Origin: JAWLDA01 sp041686855
Lineage (GTDB): Bacteria; Bacillota; Limnochordia; DTU080; RSA5
Direction of reading: 5' to 3'
Length of the DNA: 64,000 nt
NCBI GenBank assembly: GCA_041686855.1
Contig: JAWLDA010000020.1
Span: 1 to 64,000 of the forward strand
The notes beneath the pieces are model-generated. The model searched no databases and was not told where the DNA came from. It saw nothing but the letters and a program-made list of their open reading frames with translations. The position numbers and the translations under genes were made by a program. Of the stretch, positions 50,268-58,231 are shown piece after piece. Numbering within the stretch: the first letter of the stretch is position 1; every line of letters starts with the position of its first letter.

Positions 50268-53054
50268 TTATGCGCCGTGGCACCGCTTGTACTTCTTACC
50301 GCTGCCGCACGGGCACGGATCGTTCCTGCCTACTTTCTCCTCGACGCGCCGCTGTGCGACTCGTCCCTCTCCAGCCTCGCCGTCGGGACCGCGGTTCATA
50401 CTCGCCTGCTTGAGACGGGCCTCGGAGGCGGCTCTCGCCTTCTCTTCGGCTTGCTGGGCCCCTTCTTGGACCACTTGGATCCGGTGGAGGTAGCGTACGA
50501 CGTCTTCGTCGATACCGTTCATCAGATCCTGAAACATGCGGTACGCTTCAAATTGATACTCGAGGAGCGGGTTCTTTTGACCGTATGCCCGCAGGTTGAT
50601 CCCTTCGCGCAACTCGTCCATCGCCCGCAGGTGCTCCATCCACTTTTGGTCGATGAAGTGAAGCATGACGGAGCGCTCAAGCTCTCGCAGAGCGTCGGCG
50701 CCCACCTCTTGCTCACGCTGTGCGTACGCCTCCCTGGCGTTCTCCTCTAAAGCCTCTTTGAGGGCTTCCCGACCAAGGCCGCGCAGCGTTTCGGGGTCGA
50801 GCGAGGCTTCGCCGGCGAAAATCTCATCAAAGCGGTCGGTCAGGCTCTGTAAATCCCAGTCCTCGGGGTACGTCTTCTCGTCACAATACGCGTCGAGCAT
50901 CTGGTCGAACACCTTGGAGCGCATCTCGACGAGGCGCCCGTCGACGCTTTCACCCATCAGGACGTCGTGACGAAACTGATAGATCACTTCGCGCTGCTTG
51001 TTCATCACGTCGTCAAACTCGAGAATCTGCTTACGCATCTCGAAGTGTTGTGACTCCACCTTGCGCTGTGCGTTCTCGATAGCACGGGTGATCTGGTTGT
51101 GCTCGATCGGTTGGTCGTCCTGCCACCCAAGGCGGTCCATCAACCCGCTGATCCGTCCCGTGCCGAAGAGACGCATGAGGTCGTCTTCGAGCGAGACGTA
51201 AAACCGCGAGGCGCCCGGATCGCCCTGGCGACCGGCACGACCTCGCAACTGGTTGTCGATGCGCCGACTCTCATGACGCTCTGTACCCACGATGTAGAGT
51301 CCCCCGACCGCGAGCACCTTTTCCCGCTCCGCGTCGGTCTGCCCTTTGAACTCAGCGTACAACTCTTGGTACGTTTCGTACGCTTTGGCCACATCTTCTA
51401 ACGCGAGGGTCGAATCGGCCGGCTTGAGTGAGTCGACGACGCCGTTACTGCCGCCGGAGCGCGACAGCGTCTTAGCGAGGGTGTACCACCCGGTAGCTTC
51501 GGCGATCACTTCCGGCGAGAATCCTTGAGCGCGCAGTCTCTCTTTGGCCAAGTACTCCGGATTGCCTCCGAGGACAATGTCCGTACCGCGACCGGCCATG
51601 TTGGTCGCGATGGTGACGCTCCCTTCGCGACCCGCCTGGGCGACAATCTCCGCCTCTTTCTCGTGAAACTTGGCGTTCAACACTTGATGTCGAACGCCCT
51701 TGCGACGCAGCATCTCGTGGAGCAGCTCCGAGCGCTCAATCGAGATCGTTCCGACGAGAACCGGGCGCCCCTGGGCATGTTGCTCCGCAATATCCTCAAC
51801 GACCGCGTTGTACTTGGCTGCGACCGTCTTGTACACCTGATCCGGAAGATCCTCACGCACCATCGGCAGATTGGTGGGCATGACGACGACGTCCATGCCG
51901 TAGATCTTGCTAAACTCTGCCTCTTCGGTCTTGGCCGTACCGGTCATGCCGGCCAACTTTTGGTACATACGGAAGTAATTCTGAAAGGTGATCGAGGCGA
52001 GGGTCTGGCTCTCGTGCTCGATCTTCACATTCTCCTTGGCCTCAATCGCCTGGTGCAATCCGTCTGAGTAGCGTCGTCCCTGCATCAAACGCCCGGTGAA
52101 CTCGTCGACGATCACGACTTCGCCGTCTTTAACGACGTAATCCTTATCTTTCTTAAAGAGCGTGTGTGCCTTTAACGCCTGGTTGAGGTAGTGCGTCATC
52201 TCAAAGTGGGCCTCGTCGTAGAGGTTGTCGACGCCGAGCCACCCCTCCATCTTGGTGACGCCCTCCTCCGTGATGGAGACCGTTCGGGCCTTCTCGTCCA
52301 GGGTGTAATCCTCTTCGGCTTTGAGGCGCGGCACGAGCTTGGCAAACTTGTAGTAAAGGTCCGTCGGCTGCTCGAGTCGACCTGAGATGATGAGCGGGGT
52401 CCTCGCCTCGTCGATGAGGATCGAGTCCACCTCGTCGACGATCGCGTAATTGAGCTTGCGCTGAACGAGCTGGGAGCGGTGCACCACCATGTTGTCTCTC
52501 AGATAGTCGAAGCCGAACTCATTGTTGGTCCCGTACGTCACGTCCGCAGCGTAAGCGGCCCGCCGCTGCTCAAAGGTGAGCCCATGGAGGATGACGCCGA
52601 CCGACAATCCCAGGAAGCGGTAGATGCTCCCCATCCACTCCGCGTCGCGTCGCGCAAGGTAGTCGTTGACCGTGACGACGTGAACGCCCTCTCCTGCAAG
52701 CGCGTTGAGGTACGCGGGCAGCGTTGCGGAGAGTGTCTTACCTTCACCGGTCTTCATCTCCGCAATCCGGCCTTCGTGTAAGACGATGCCACCCATCAGC
52801 TGCACGTCGTAATGGCGCTGACCCAGCGTGCGCCGCGCGGCCTCTCGTACCGTGGCAAAGGCCTCCGGCAGGATGTCGTCCAGGGACTCACCCGCGCTTA
52901 AGCGACCTTTAAGCGCAGCAGTCTGTCCGCGCAACTCCTGGTCAGAGAGGGCCTCCATCTTAGACTCGAGCTGATTGATTTCGGCGACCGTCTCTGACAG
53001 GCGCTTAATCTCTTTGTCGTTCGAATCGAACATCTTGCGGATCATGCCAAGCAT
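50268..53054 (-). CDS. secA: Preprotein translocase ATPase SecA
   Basis: 928 residues. Walker A is MKTGEGKTLSA, DEAD-type motif VDEVDSIL, with the second motor domain (GRGTDIVLGGNPEYL) and the C-terminal SEC-C zinc tail (PCPCGSGKKYKRCHG). It drives protein export through SecYEG. It sits between hpf and prfB, the classic Bacillota order. Upstream promoter not clear. Confidence 0.98.
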   Translation of the reverse strand: MLGMIRKMFDSNDKEIKRLSETVAEINQLESKMEALSDQELRGQTAALKGRLSAGESLDDILPEAFATVREAARRTLGQRHYDVQLMGGIVLHEGRIAEMKTGEGKTLSATLPAYLNALAGEGVHVVTVNDYLARRDAEWMGSIYRFLGLSVGVILHGLTFEQRRAAYAADVTYGTNNEFGFDYLRDNMVVHRSQLVQRKLNYAIVDEVDSILIDEARTPLIISGRLEQPTDLYYKFAKLVPRLKAEEDYTLDEKARTVSITEEGVTKMEGWLGVDNLYDEAHFEMTHYLNQALKAHTLFKKDKDYVVKDGEVVIVDEFTGRLMQGRRYSDGLHQAIEAKENVKIEHESQTLASITFQNYFRMYQKLAGMTGTAKTEEAEFSKIYGMDVVVMPTNLPMVREDLPDQVYKTVAAKYNAVVEDIAEQHAQGRPVLVGTISIERSELLHEMLRRKGVRHQVLNAKFHEKEAEIVAQAGREGSVTIATNMAGRGTDIVLGGNPEYLAKERLRAQGFSPEVIAEATGWYTLAKTLSRSGGSNGVVDSLKPADSTLALEDVAKAYETYQELYAEFKGQTDAEREKVLAVGGLYIVGTERHESRRIDNQLRGRAGRQGDPGASRFYVSLEDDLMRLFGTGRISGLMDRLGWQDDQPIEHNQITRAIENAQRKVESQHFEMRKQILEFDDVMNKQREVIYQFRHDVLMGESVDGRLVEMRSKVFDQMLDAYCDEKTYPEDWDLQSLTDRFDEIFAGEASLDPETLRGLGREALKEALEENAREAYAQREQEVGADALRELERSVMLHFIDQKWMEHLRAMDELREGINLRAYGQKNPLLEYQFEAYRMFQDLMNGIDEDVVRYLHRIQVVQEGAQQAEEKARAASEARLKQASMNRGPDGEAGEGRVAQRRVEEKVGRNDPCPCGSGKKYKRCHGA

Positions 53055-53197
53055 ATAGTCACCTCGTCAGTGAGGGTAGCAGCACTCTTTTATAAATTCA
53101 ATGAACGACTCCCGTAAACCGCTATTGGCGATCCACGAGAGTCGCATCCCGAATAGAAATTGAATCGATTTATTATAACACGCGTGGGGGGCTCCGG

Positions 53198-53761
53198 TCA
53201 GCCGACCGTCGGTTCCATCAGTCCATAACGACCGTCTTTGCGCTTGTAGACGACGTTTACCTCTTCGGTGCCGGCATTGGCAAAGACGAAGAAGTCATGT
53301 CCCAATAGCTCCATTTGCAAGACGGCCTCTTCGACGTCCATCGGCTTGACGGTGAAGCGCTTGGTCCGTACAATCCGGACCTCGTCCTCACTGGGCTCCG
53401 ACGCCCCGTTTGGCTCGGGGCTCTCCAATCCGTCCCCAAACCGAAGCGATGAGTGATATTTGCGTTTGATGCGGGCCTTGTGCTTGCGCACTTGGGCTTC
53501 GATCTTGTCTGAGGCTCCGTCGATAGAGGCGTAGAGGTCTTTGGTGCGGCTCTCCCCTCGCATGAGGAGTCCGCCGAGGTGGTAGGTGATCTCTGCTATT
53601 TGCGTGTCGCGCTCTACGCTGAGTACGATGTCGACCTGCACGTCTTCTCGATCTTGAAAGAACTTACTTAGCTTGGCGACCCGTTTCTCGGAGTACTCTC
53701 GCAACGCCGGCGTAACCTCGATGTTTTTACCTTTGACAACGAGCTTGCCATTTTGAGCCAT
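53198..53761 (-). CDS. hpf: Ribosome hibernation promoting factor, long form
   Basis: 187 residues from ATG 53761 (AGGGG about 10 nt upstream). N-terminal S30AE domain (VVKGKNIEVTPALREYSEKRV) and a C-terminal domain (RIVRTKRFTVKPMDVEEAVLQMELLGHDFFVF) that dimerises 70S ribosomes in stationary phase. It lies upstream of secA. A 385-nt structured leader precedes it. The reading frame extends further upstream, but without a ribosome site or conservation. Confidence 0.94.
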   Translation of the reverse strand: MAQNGKLVVKGKNIEVTPALREYSEKRVAKLSKFFQDREDVQVDIVLSVERDTQIAEITYHLGGLLMRGESRTKDLYASIDGASDKIEAQVRKHKARIKRKYHSSLRFGDGLESPEPNGASEPSEDEVRIVRTKRFTVKPMDVEEAVLQMELLGHDFFVFANAGTEEVNVVYKRKDGRYGLMEPTVG

Positions 53762-54149
53762 TTCCGTGATACCCCTCTCTTGGGTGATGGAGTGATCGCA
53801 GAGCGGCACATCTTGAGTCTCCTTGCAATCTACTTCGCTAAGGCTAAGTGTGACTCCTTTCGCCCCGAGCGAGGGAGGCCGTATGTCCGACAGGACGGCG
53901 AAAAGGGCGCTCCACCCAACTGACCTGGTCTTTTCCCCCACACACGCCTACTGGGACCGTCGCAGGTCTCCCCACTGTAGGTCCTCTCTGCCTCCGCCAC
54001 GCTGGGACGCGAGGCAGGTAGGTCTTACACTAAGCCGCACTATGATCGGACGCAATAGAGTTTGTTTTGGGCGTCCTTACGTGGGTCGCTTTGCCTGCGG
54101 CGGGCATCGACTTTCAACCACAGACTTGGGTGACGCGCCTTTCTGCCGT
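53762..54149 (-). ncRNA. Long structured leader of hpf (candidate RNA element)
   Basis: No coding sequence is convincing. Predicted hairpins are: GTCG/CGAC with inner TTGCC/GGCA (54085-54111), enclosed by GTGG/CCAC (54081-54121); GGACGC/GCGTCC (54048-54076); CTGCCTC/GAGGCAG (53988-54017), flanked by GTAGGTC direct copies. If transcribed from 54149 the leader is about 385 nt. I could not match it to a known riboswitch, 6S, RNase P or tmRNA. Confidence 0.4.
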
Positions 54150-54155
54150 AGAACT

Positions 54156-54164
54156 ATTATACCA
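54156..54164 (-). promoter_or_regulatory. Extended -10 promoter for hpf
   Basis: Minus strand TGGTATAAT: a perfect -10 with a TGn extension and no obvious -35. Start would be near 54149, giving the hpf leader. It sits just before the csrA stop. Confidence 0.6.
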
Positions 54165-54173
54165 CGTACCGAA

Positions 54174-54431
54174 TTAATGCTCCCCCGGTACGCTCAGGGA
54201 CTCTTCATCACTTTGGCCTGCGTACTCTCCGAGATTGAGAGCCTTATCATTCGGACGGGTGTCTGGACTCCCCGCCTGGATCTCGTGATAGATCTCCTCG
54301 CGGTGAACGGGGATGCTGCGGGGCGCGTCGATGCCTACTTTCACCTGATCGCCACGCACATCGACAATCGTGACCTTGATAGAATCGCCGATAATGATAC
54401 TCTCGTCCCGCTTGCGTGTGAGGACCAACAC
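54174..54431 (-). CDS. csrA: Carbon storage regulator CsrA
   Basis: 85 residues from GTG 54431 (GGAGG 9 nt upstream; frame upstream is not family-like). Core VLVLTRKRDESIIIGD and IKVTIVDVRGDQVKVGI is intact; the C-terminus has an extra about 25 polar residues. CsrA binds GGA hairpins and in Bacillus controls flagellin translation with FliW as antagonist. FliW and flagellin are absent here. Confidence 0.95.
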   Translation of the reverse strand: MLVLTRKRDESIIIGDSIKVTIVDVRGDQVKVGIDAPRSIPVHREEIYHEIQAGSPDTRPNDKALNLGEYAGQSDEESLSVPGEH

Positions 54432-54474
54432 TCTCGCGTCCCTCCTTAGACAAGCCTGTCGCGATAGCCTCTCC

Positions 54475-54687
54475 TCAATCACGCAAGTTATTGCGCGCCT
54501 CGCGCAACATCGCCTCAGCAATAACGCGCGCCGAAGGTCGGTACTCTCCACTGGCAATCGCCCGCCGTAGCGACTGGACCTTCTCCCATCGCACGTCGGG
54601 CGAGTTGACGGAGCGGACGTCGAATTGTCCTTTTACGTTTGCCGCACGTGAAACCCGATGATCCTCGGGATGATCGAGATTGCCCAT
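54475..54687 (-). CDS. flgM: Anti-sigma-28 factor FlgM
   Basis: 70 residues. The C-terminal half (RWEKVQSLRRAIASGEYRPS...VIAEAMLREA) is the FlgM signature that binds sigma-28. The N-terminus is short and disordered. In Bacillus flgM lies between comFC and flgK; here it is followed by csrA after 43 bp with flgN, flgK, flgL and fliW missing. No flagellar structural gene is in the window. Confidence 0.88.
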   Translation of the reverse strand: MGNLDHPEDHRVSRAANVKGQFDVRSVNSPDVRWEKVQSLRRAIASGEYRPSARVIAEAMLREARNNLRD

Positions 54688-54802
54688 CGTGCCTCGTCAC
54701 CTCGTCGACCTAACGAACCCCCTGGGATGCGACTAGGTATTCACGTTTCGCCCGGTGACTCCTCCGAACTTGTGTCAGGCTGCGGCGGCCCGTTGGCGGC
54801 CC

Positions 54803-55666
54803 CTATTTTCGCCTGCTTTCGGCTTGATCACCGGTCAGGTGTTGGCCAGCTGCCAAGCGGGAGACTCCCTCAGAACTGTAAGAAGCGAACTCTGCATCGA
54901 GCGAAGCGGCGGCGGCGCAGACCGAGGTACACCGCGCACACCCCGCCCGTTTAAGCGCAGTGGCGACGGCCGAGAGGGTCCCCCCCGTCGTGTAAACGTC
55001 GTCGACGAGGAGGAGTGAGCGCCCCTTCACCGAGGCGGGCGTGGGAACAGCGAAAGCACGCCGCACATTGGCAGGTCGGTCCTCCCACGTTAAGGTAGAC
55101 TGGGAGGCCGTTTCGCGCACCCGAACTACGGGGTGAATGACTCGTTTGCACAGGTGACGTGCGACAACACGAGCGAGTAACTCTGCCTGATTGTAACCCC
55201 GCTCGCGTAGGCGCGATGAATGAAGCGGCACGGGAACCACTGCGTCGATGCGCCCGTACCGACCATCCGCGGCCACCACCCAGGCCATGAGCTCTCCCAG
55301 CCCCTGGGCCGCCTCGATCTCACCCCGAAACTTCAGGTCGCGTATAACCGACTGGAGGTAGCCGTCGTACACACCGTATGCTCGGGCGTGATCGAGGGCC
55401 GACGGACGCTTTTCACACTGACTGCAGAGACGCTGTCGCGTCGCTCGTCCGCATGCGGCGCAGTGCCGGCGACCGATCGCCGGCAAGCGGTCGAGGCAGT
55501 GTTCACACAACCGACTGTTCCAGGCGATCTCTCCGGGACCCCGACACAATGCGCAGACTGGCGGGGTGGGAAAGAAGACGTCCACGATGCCCAATGCCGT
55601 CCGTTGTAACGAGAGCGCGACCCGACTCCAGAGCTTAATACGTTTTGTCGATCGAGTGCTTTGCAT
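54803..55666 (-). CDS. comFC: ComF-family phosphoribosyltransferase-like protein (ComFC)
   Basis: 287 residues with an N-terminal double zinc ribbon (CALC...CEHC, CAACGR...CSQC) and the PRPP loop LLLVDDVYTTGGTLS. ComFC is required for DNA uptake in Bacillus, role unknown. Its comFA partner is in the window but 2.5 kb upstream, separated by four genes. Confidence 0.94.
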   Translation of the reverse strand: MQSTRSTKRIKLWSRVALSLQRTALGIVDVFFPTPPVCALCRGPGEIAWNSRLCEHCLDRLPAIGRRHCAACGRATRQRLCSQCEKRPSALDHARAYGVYDGYLQSVIRDLKFRGEIEAAQGLGELMAWVVAADGRYGRIDAVVPVPLHSSRLRERGYNQAELLARVVARHLCKRVIHPVVRVRETASQSTLTWEDRPANVRRAFAVPTPASVKGRSLLLVDDVYTTGGTLSAVATALKRAGCARCTSVCAAAASLDAEFASYSSEGVSRLAAGQHLTGDQAESRRK

Positions 55667-55693
55667 ATATTTTAAGGAGGCCTCCTGCCTCCC

Positions 55694-56128
55694 TCATGGG
55701 CCTGTGCGTACCTCAATCACCTGCTCGACGAAGCTCCCATCGCCCTCCAAGAGCCACGACCGCATCCCTGCTGCCTGGCCGGAACGGACCGCAATAATGA
55801 TGTACGCGAATCCGGGGAAGGCGACCTGCGCATCGAAGCGCGACGGTCTTGGGGCGTGGTCCGGATGCGAATGATAGACGCCGATCACTTCACAACCGTC
55901 TCGGCGCGCCTCTTCATCAATACGCAGGTAATCTTTGGGGTCGACCTCAAAGCGGTCATCCCGGTCACCCTCGCGCAGGTTGCGACAAGGTTCGGCCCGA
56001 ACGACGGTGTACGCCGCACCATCGAGACGCCCCACAAGGAGGCCGCAGCACTCCCCCGGGTAAGCCGCCTCACCGTGTGCGCGCATCCGAATCCGTTCAG
56101 CCTCAGGGAGAATCAGACGCATGGTCAC
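55694..56128 (-). CDS. JAMM/M67-family metallopeptidase
   Basis: 144 residues. The JAMM zinc site is complete: Glu26 (PGECCGLL) and HSHPDHAPRPSRFD with His86, His88, Ser96, Asp99. Related Mec+ of Mycobacterium cleaves cysteine from the carrier CysO; others remove C-terminal residues of ThiS/MoaD-like proteins. The 4-bp overlap with a cysteine synthase gene supports that role, but no carrier gene is adjacent. Confidence 0.9.
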   Translation of the reverse strand: MTMRLILPEAERIRMRAHGEAAYPGECCGLLVGRLDGAAYTVVRAEPCRNLREGDRDDRFEVDPKDYLRIDEEARRDGCEVIGVYHSHPDHAPRPSRFDAQVAFPGFAYIIIAVRSGQAAGMRSWLLEGDGSFVEQVIEVRTGP

Positions 56129-57087
56129 ACTCCGGCCTCAAAGAGACCCGTGCTCAAGTAGCGACCACCGCCGTCAGGAAAGACGATGACGATGAGTCCC
56201 TCGTCGATCTGCTGCGCCATGCGCATGCCGGCGGCCATGGCGGCGCCGCCGGAGGCTCCGACAAGGATGCCGCGTTGAGCGAGCCTGATGGCCTGGCGAT
56301 ACCCCTCTTCGGTCGGAATGTTGACGATCCCGTCGAGCCACGAGTTATCGTAAATCCCGGGCACTTTGGCCGAAGCCATGTGTTTGAGGCCCTCGAGACC
56401 ATGCATAGGATGGTCCGGTTCGACGGCGTAAACTTTCACGTTGGGATCCACCGACTTAAGGTGACGTCCGGTACCCATCAGGGTGCCGCTCGTGCCGATG
56501 CCTGCGAGGAAGTGGGTGACCTTCCCCTCTGTTTGACGCCAAACCTCCGGACCCGTCGTCTCGATGTGCGCTCGCGGGTTGTTGGGGTTGTTGTATTGGT
56601 CGGGCAGGAAGTATTTATCGGGGTTCTTGTTGTACATCTCCTCGGCCACCCACCGGGAGCCTTCGGAGCCTTCGAGTGGATCGGTGTAATGAACCCGAGC
56701 CCCGTACGCCTCCATTAACTTTTTCCGTTCAAAACTGGCGTTCTCCGGGAGGCACAGCTCCACTGGGAAGTCCAGAGCTGCTCCGATCATGGCGTACGCA
56801 ATCCCCGTGTTCCCAGACGTTGAGTCTAGGAGGATCGTCCCAGGCTTTAACCGACCCTCGAGGAGAGCGGCCATCACCATAAAGAGCGCAGGACGGTCCT
56901 TCACCGAACCGCCGGGGTTTGCCCCCTCCACCTTGGCCATCACGCGCACGTTGGGACCGGCGCCCGCCTCTGCGGACACATCGATCAATGGGGTGTTGCC
57001 AATCGTTTGTAAAATGGGGGCCCGGGAGATGATCTTATCCCAACGGGGTTGATGACTCAGCAAACCCTTCGCTGACTCGGTGTTCAC
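56125..57087 (-). CDS. PLP-dependent cysteine synthase (CysM-like)
   Basis: 320 residues with the PLP lysine in GGSVKDRPAL, STSGNTGIAYA and GIGTSGTLMGTG. It condenses sulfide or a thiocarboxylate donor with O-acetyl- or O-phosphoserine. Overlap with the JAMM gene resembles the mec-cysO-cysM operon. GTG start with GAGGG 9 nt upstream. Substrate not decidable from sequence alone. Confidence 0.92.
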   Translation of the reverse strand: MNTESAKGLLSHQPRWDKIISRAPILQTIGNTPLIDVSAEAGAGPNVRVMAKVEGANPGGSVKDRPALFMVMAALLEGRLKPGTILLDSTSGNTGIAYAMIGAALDFPVELCLPENASFERKKLMEAYGARVHYTDPLEGSEGSRWVAEEMYNKNPDKYFLPDQYNNPNNPRAHIETTGPEVWRQTEGKVTHFLAGIGTSGTLMGTGRHLKSVDPNVKVYAVEPDHPMHGLEGLKHMASAKVPGIYDNSWLDGIVNIPTEEGYRQAIRLAQRGILVGASGGAAMAAGMRMAQQIDEGLIVIVFPDGGGRYLSTGLFEAGV

Positions 57088-57113
57088 AAAGATTCACCCT
57101 CACAAAATCATTT

Positions 57114-57165
57114 TGACGTTACCGGCGTTACCGGCGTTCGTTACCGGCGTTCCCGGTTGCGGATT
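57114..57165. repeat. GTTACCGGC tandem copies
   Basis: Three near-perfect copies of GTTACCGGC and a degenerate fourth (GTTCCCGGT) in the gap between the sugar kinase and cysteine synthase genes. Another example of short tandem units in this chromosome. Confidence 0.8.
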
Positions 57166-57179
57166 CTCGCTTCGTCGAA

Positions 57180-58136
57180 CTACCGCCGCACATCCGGCCC
57201 GACCAGATTGCGCGTGAGCGCATCGACATGCTCCCGTTCCGGCATTCCCTCAATATCGCCCGGAACCCCGGTGGCAAAGGCCCCGCAGGCGTTGGCGAGA
57301 CGAGTAGCTTCACTTGGACGCATCCCCTCAAGGAGCCCCGCGATGTAACCGGATGCGAAAGCGTCGCCAGCCCCAACCGGATCCACAACGCGCTCGACAG
57401 GGAAGCCCGGTATGTGCTCGTCACCGTCCTGAGTGAAGACCCAGGCTCCCTCAGCGCCGACCTTCACGATCACCTGTTTGGGGCCCATCGCCCGGAGGGC
57501 ACGGCCCGCAGCCACTGGATCTTCCTCGCCTGTCAGAAACTCCGCTTCCTCCTGACCCGGAAGGACGATGTCCGCCAGTTCGATAAACGAGAGCAAGGTA
57601 CGCCTCGCTTCGTCCGCCTCCCAAAGCTTAAGCCGCAAATTGGGGTCGAAAACGACGAGGAGACCCGCAGATTTCGCCACGCGTATGGCATGCAGCAATG
57701 TCTCGCGACACGACTCGCTCAAGGCAGGCGTAATCCCGCTTCCCAAAAGGACTCGCGCCCCTGTGAGGTAATCGGTGTCAATATCATCAGGACTGAGGCG
57801 ACTCGCCGCCGAGCCCTTGCGGTAGTAGTAAACGCTGCCGCCCCCAAGGGCACGCCTCTCTTTGAAGTAGACGGCGGTTGAGGCCTGAGGGTCTTTGCGC
57901 ACCTGCGACACGTCGACACCTTCGGCGCGGATCGCGGAGACGACGTACCGCCCAAACTCGTCATCACCGACGCGGCTCACCCAGCCGGCTGAGTGTCCCA
58001 GACGAGTCAATCCAATGCACACATTGGACTCCGCTCCCCCAATGCCTTTGCGAAACTGGTGAACGTAGCGCAAGGGTCCGTCGAGATCCGGAGTGAAGAG
58101 AACCATGGTCTCACCGATCGCTACGACTTCCGGCAC
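57180..58136 (-). CDS. PfkB-family sugar kinase (2-keto-3-deoxygluconate kinase-like)
   Basis: 318 residues: N-terminal AIGETMVLFTP, middle FDPNLRLKLW and C-terminal DPVGAGDAF with catalytic Asp. The FDPNLR motif and GxGGAESN start fit 2-keto-3-deoxygluconate kinases; exact sugar uncertain. Stands alone between comFA and cysteine synthase genes. Confidence 0.88.
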   Translation of the reverse strand: MPEVVAIGETMVLFTPDLDGPLRYVHQFRKGIGGAESNVCIGLTRLGHSAGWVSRVGDDEFGRYVVSAIRAEGVDVSQVRKDPQASTAVYFKERRALGGGSVYYYRKGSAASRLSPDDIDTDYLTGARVLLGSGITPALSESCRETLLHAIRVAKSAGLLVVFDPNLRLKLWEADEARRTLLSFIELADIVLPGQEEAEFLTGEEDPVAAGRALRAMGPKQVIVKVGAEGAWVFTQDGDEHIPGFPVERVVDPVGAGDAFASGYIAGLLEGMRPSEATRLANACGAFATGVPGDIEGMPEREHVDALTRNLVGPDVRR

Positions 58137-58231
58137 GTCGCACTCGTCCTCTCTTTAACAAAAGCCTACAAATAAACCAAACCCAGGATAACACGGCACC
58201 CTGCGAATGACAAGAATATCCGTCTGTGTAC

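Noticed and set aside
54020..54125. Cyclic-di-GMP (GEMM) riboswitch upstream of hpf
   Set aside because: A GCAGGCAAAGC stretch is faintly similar, but the second conserved stem and the tetraloop receptor are missing.
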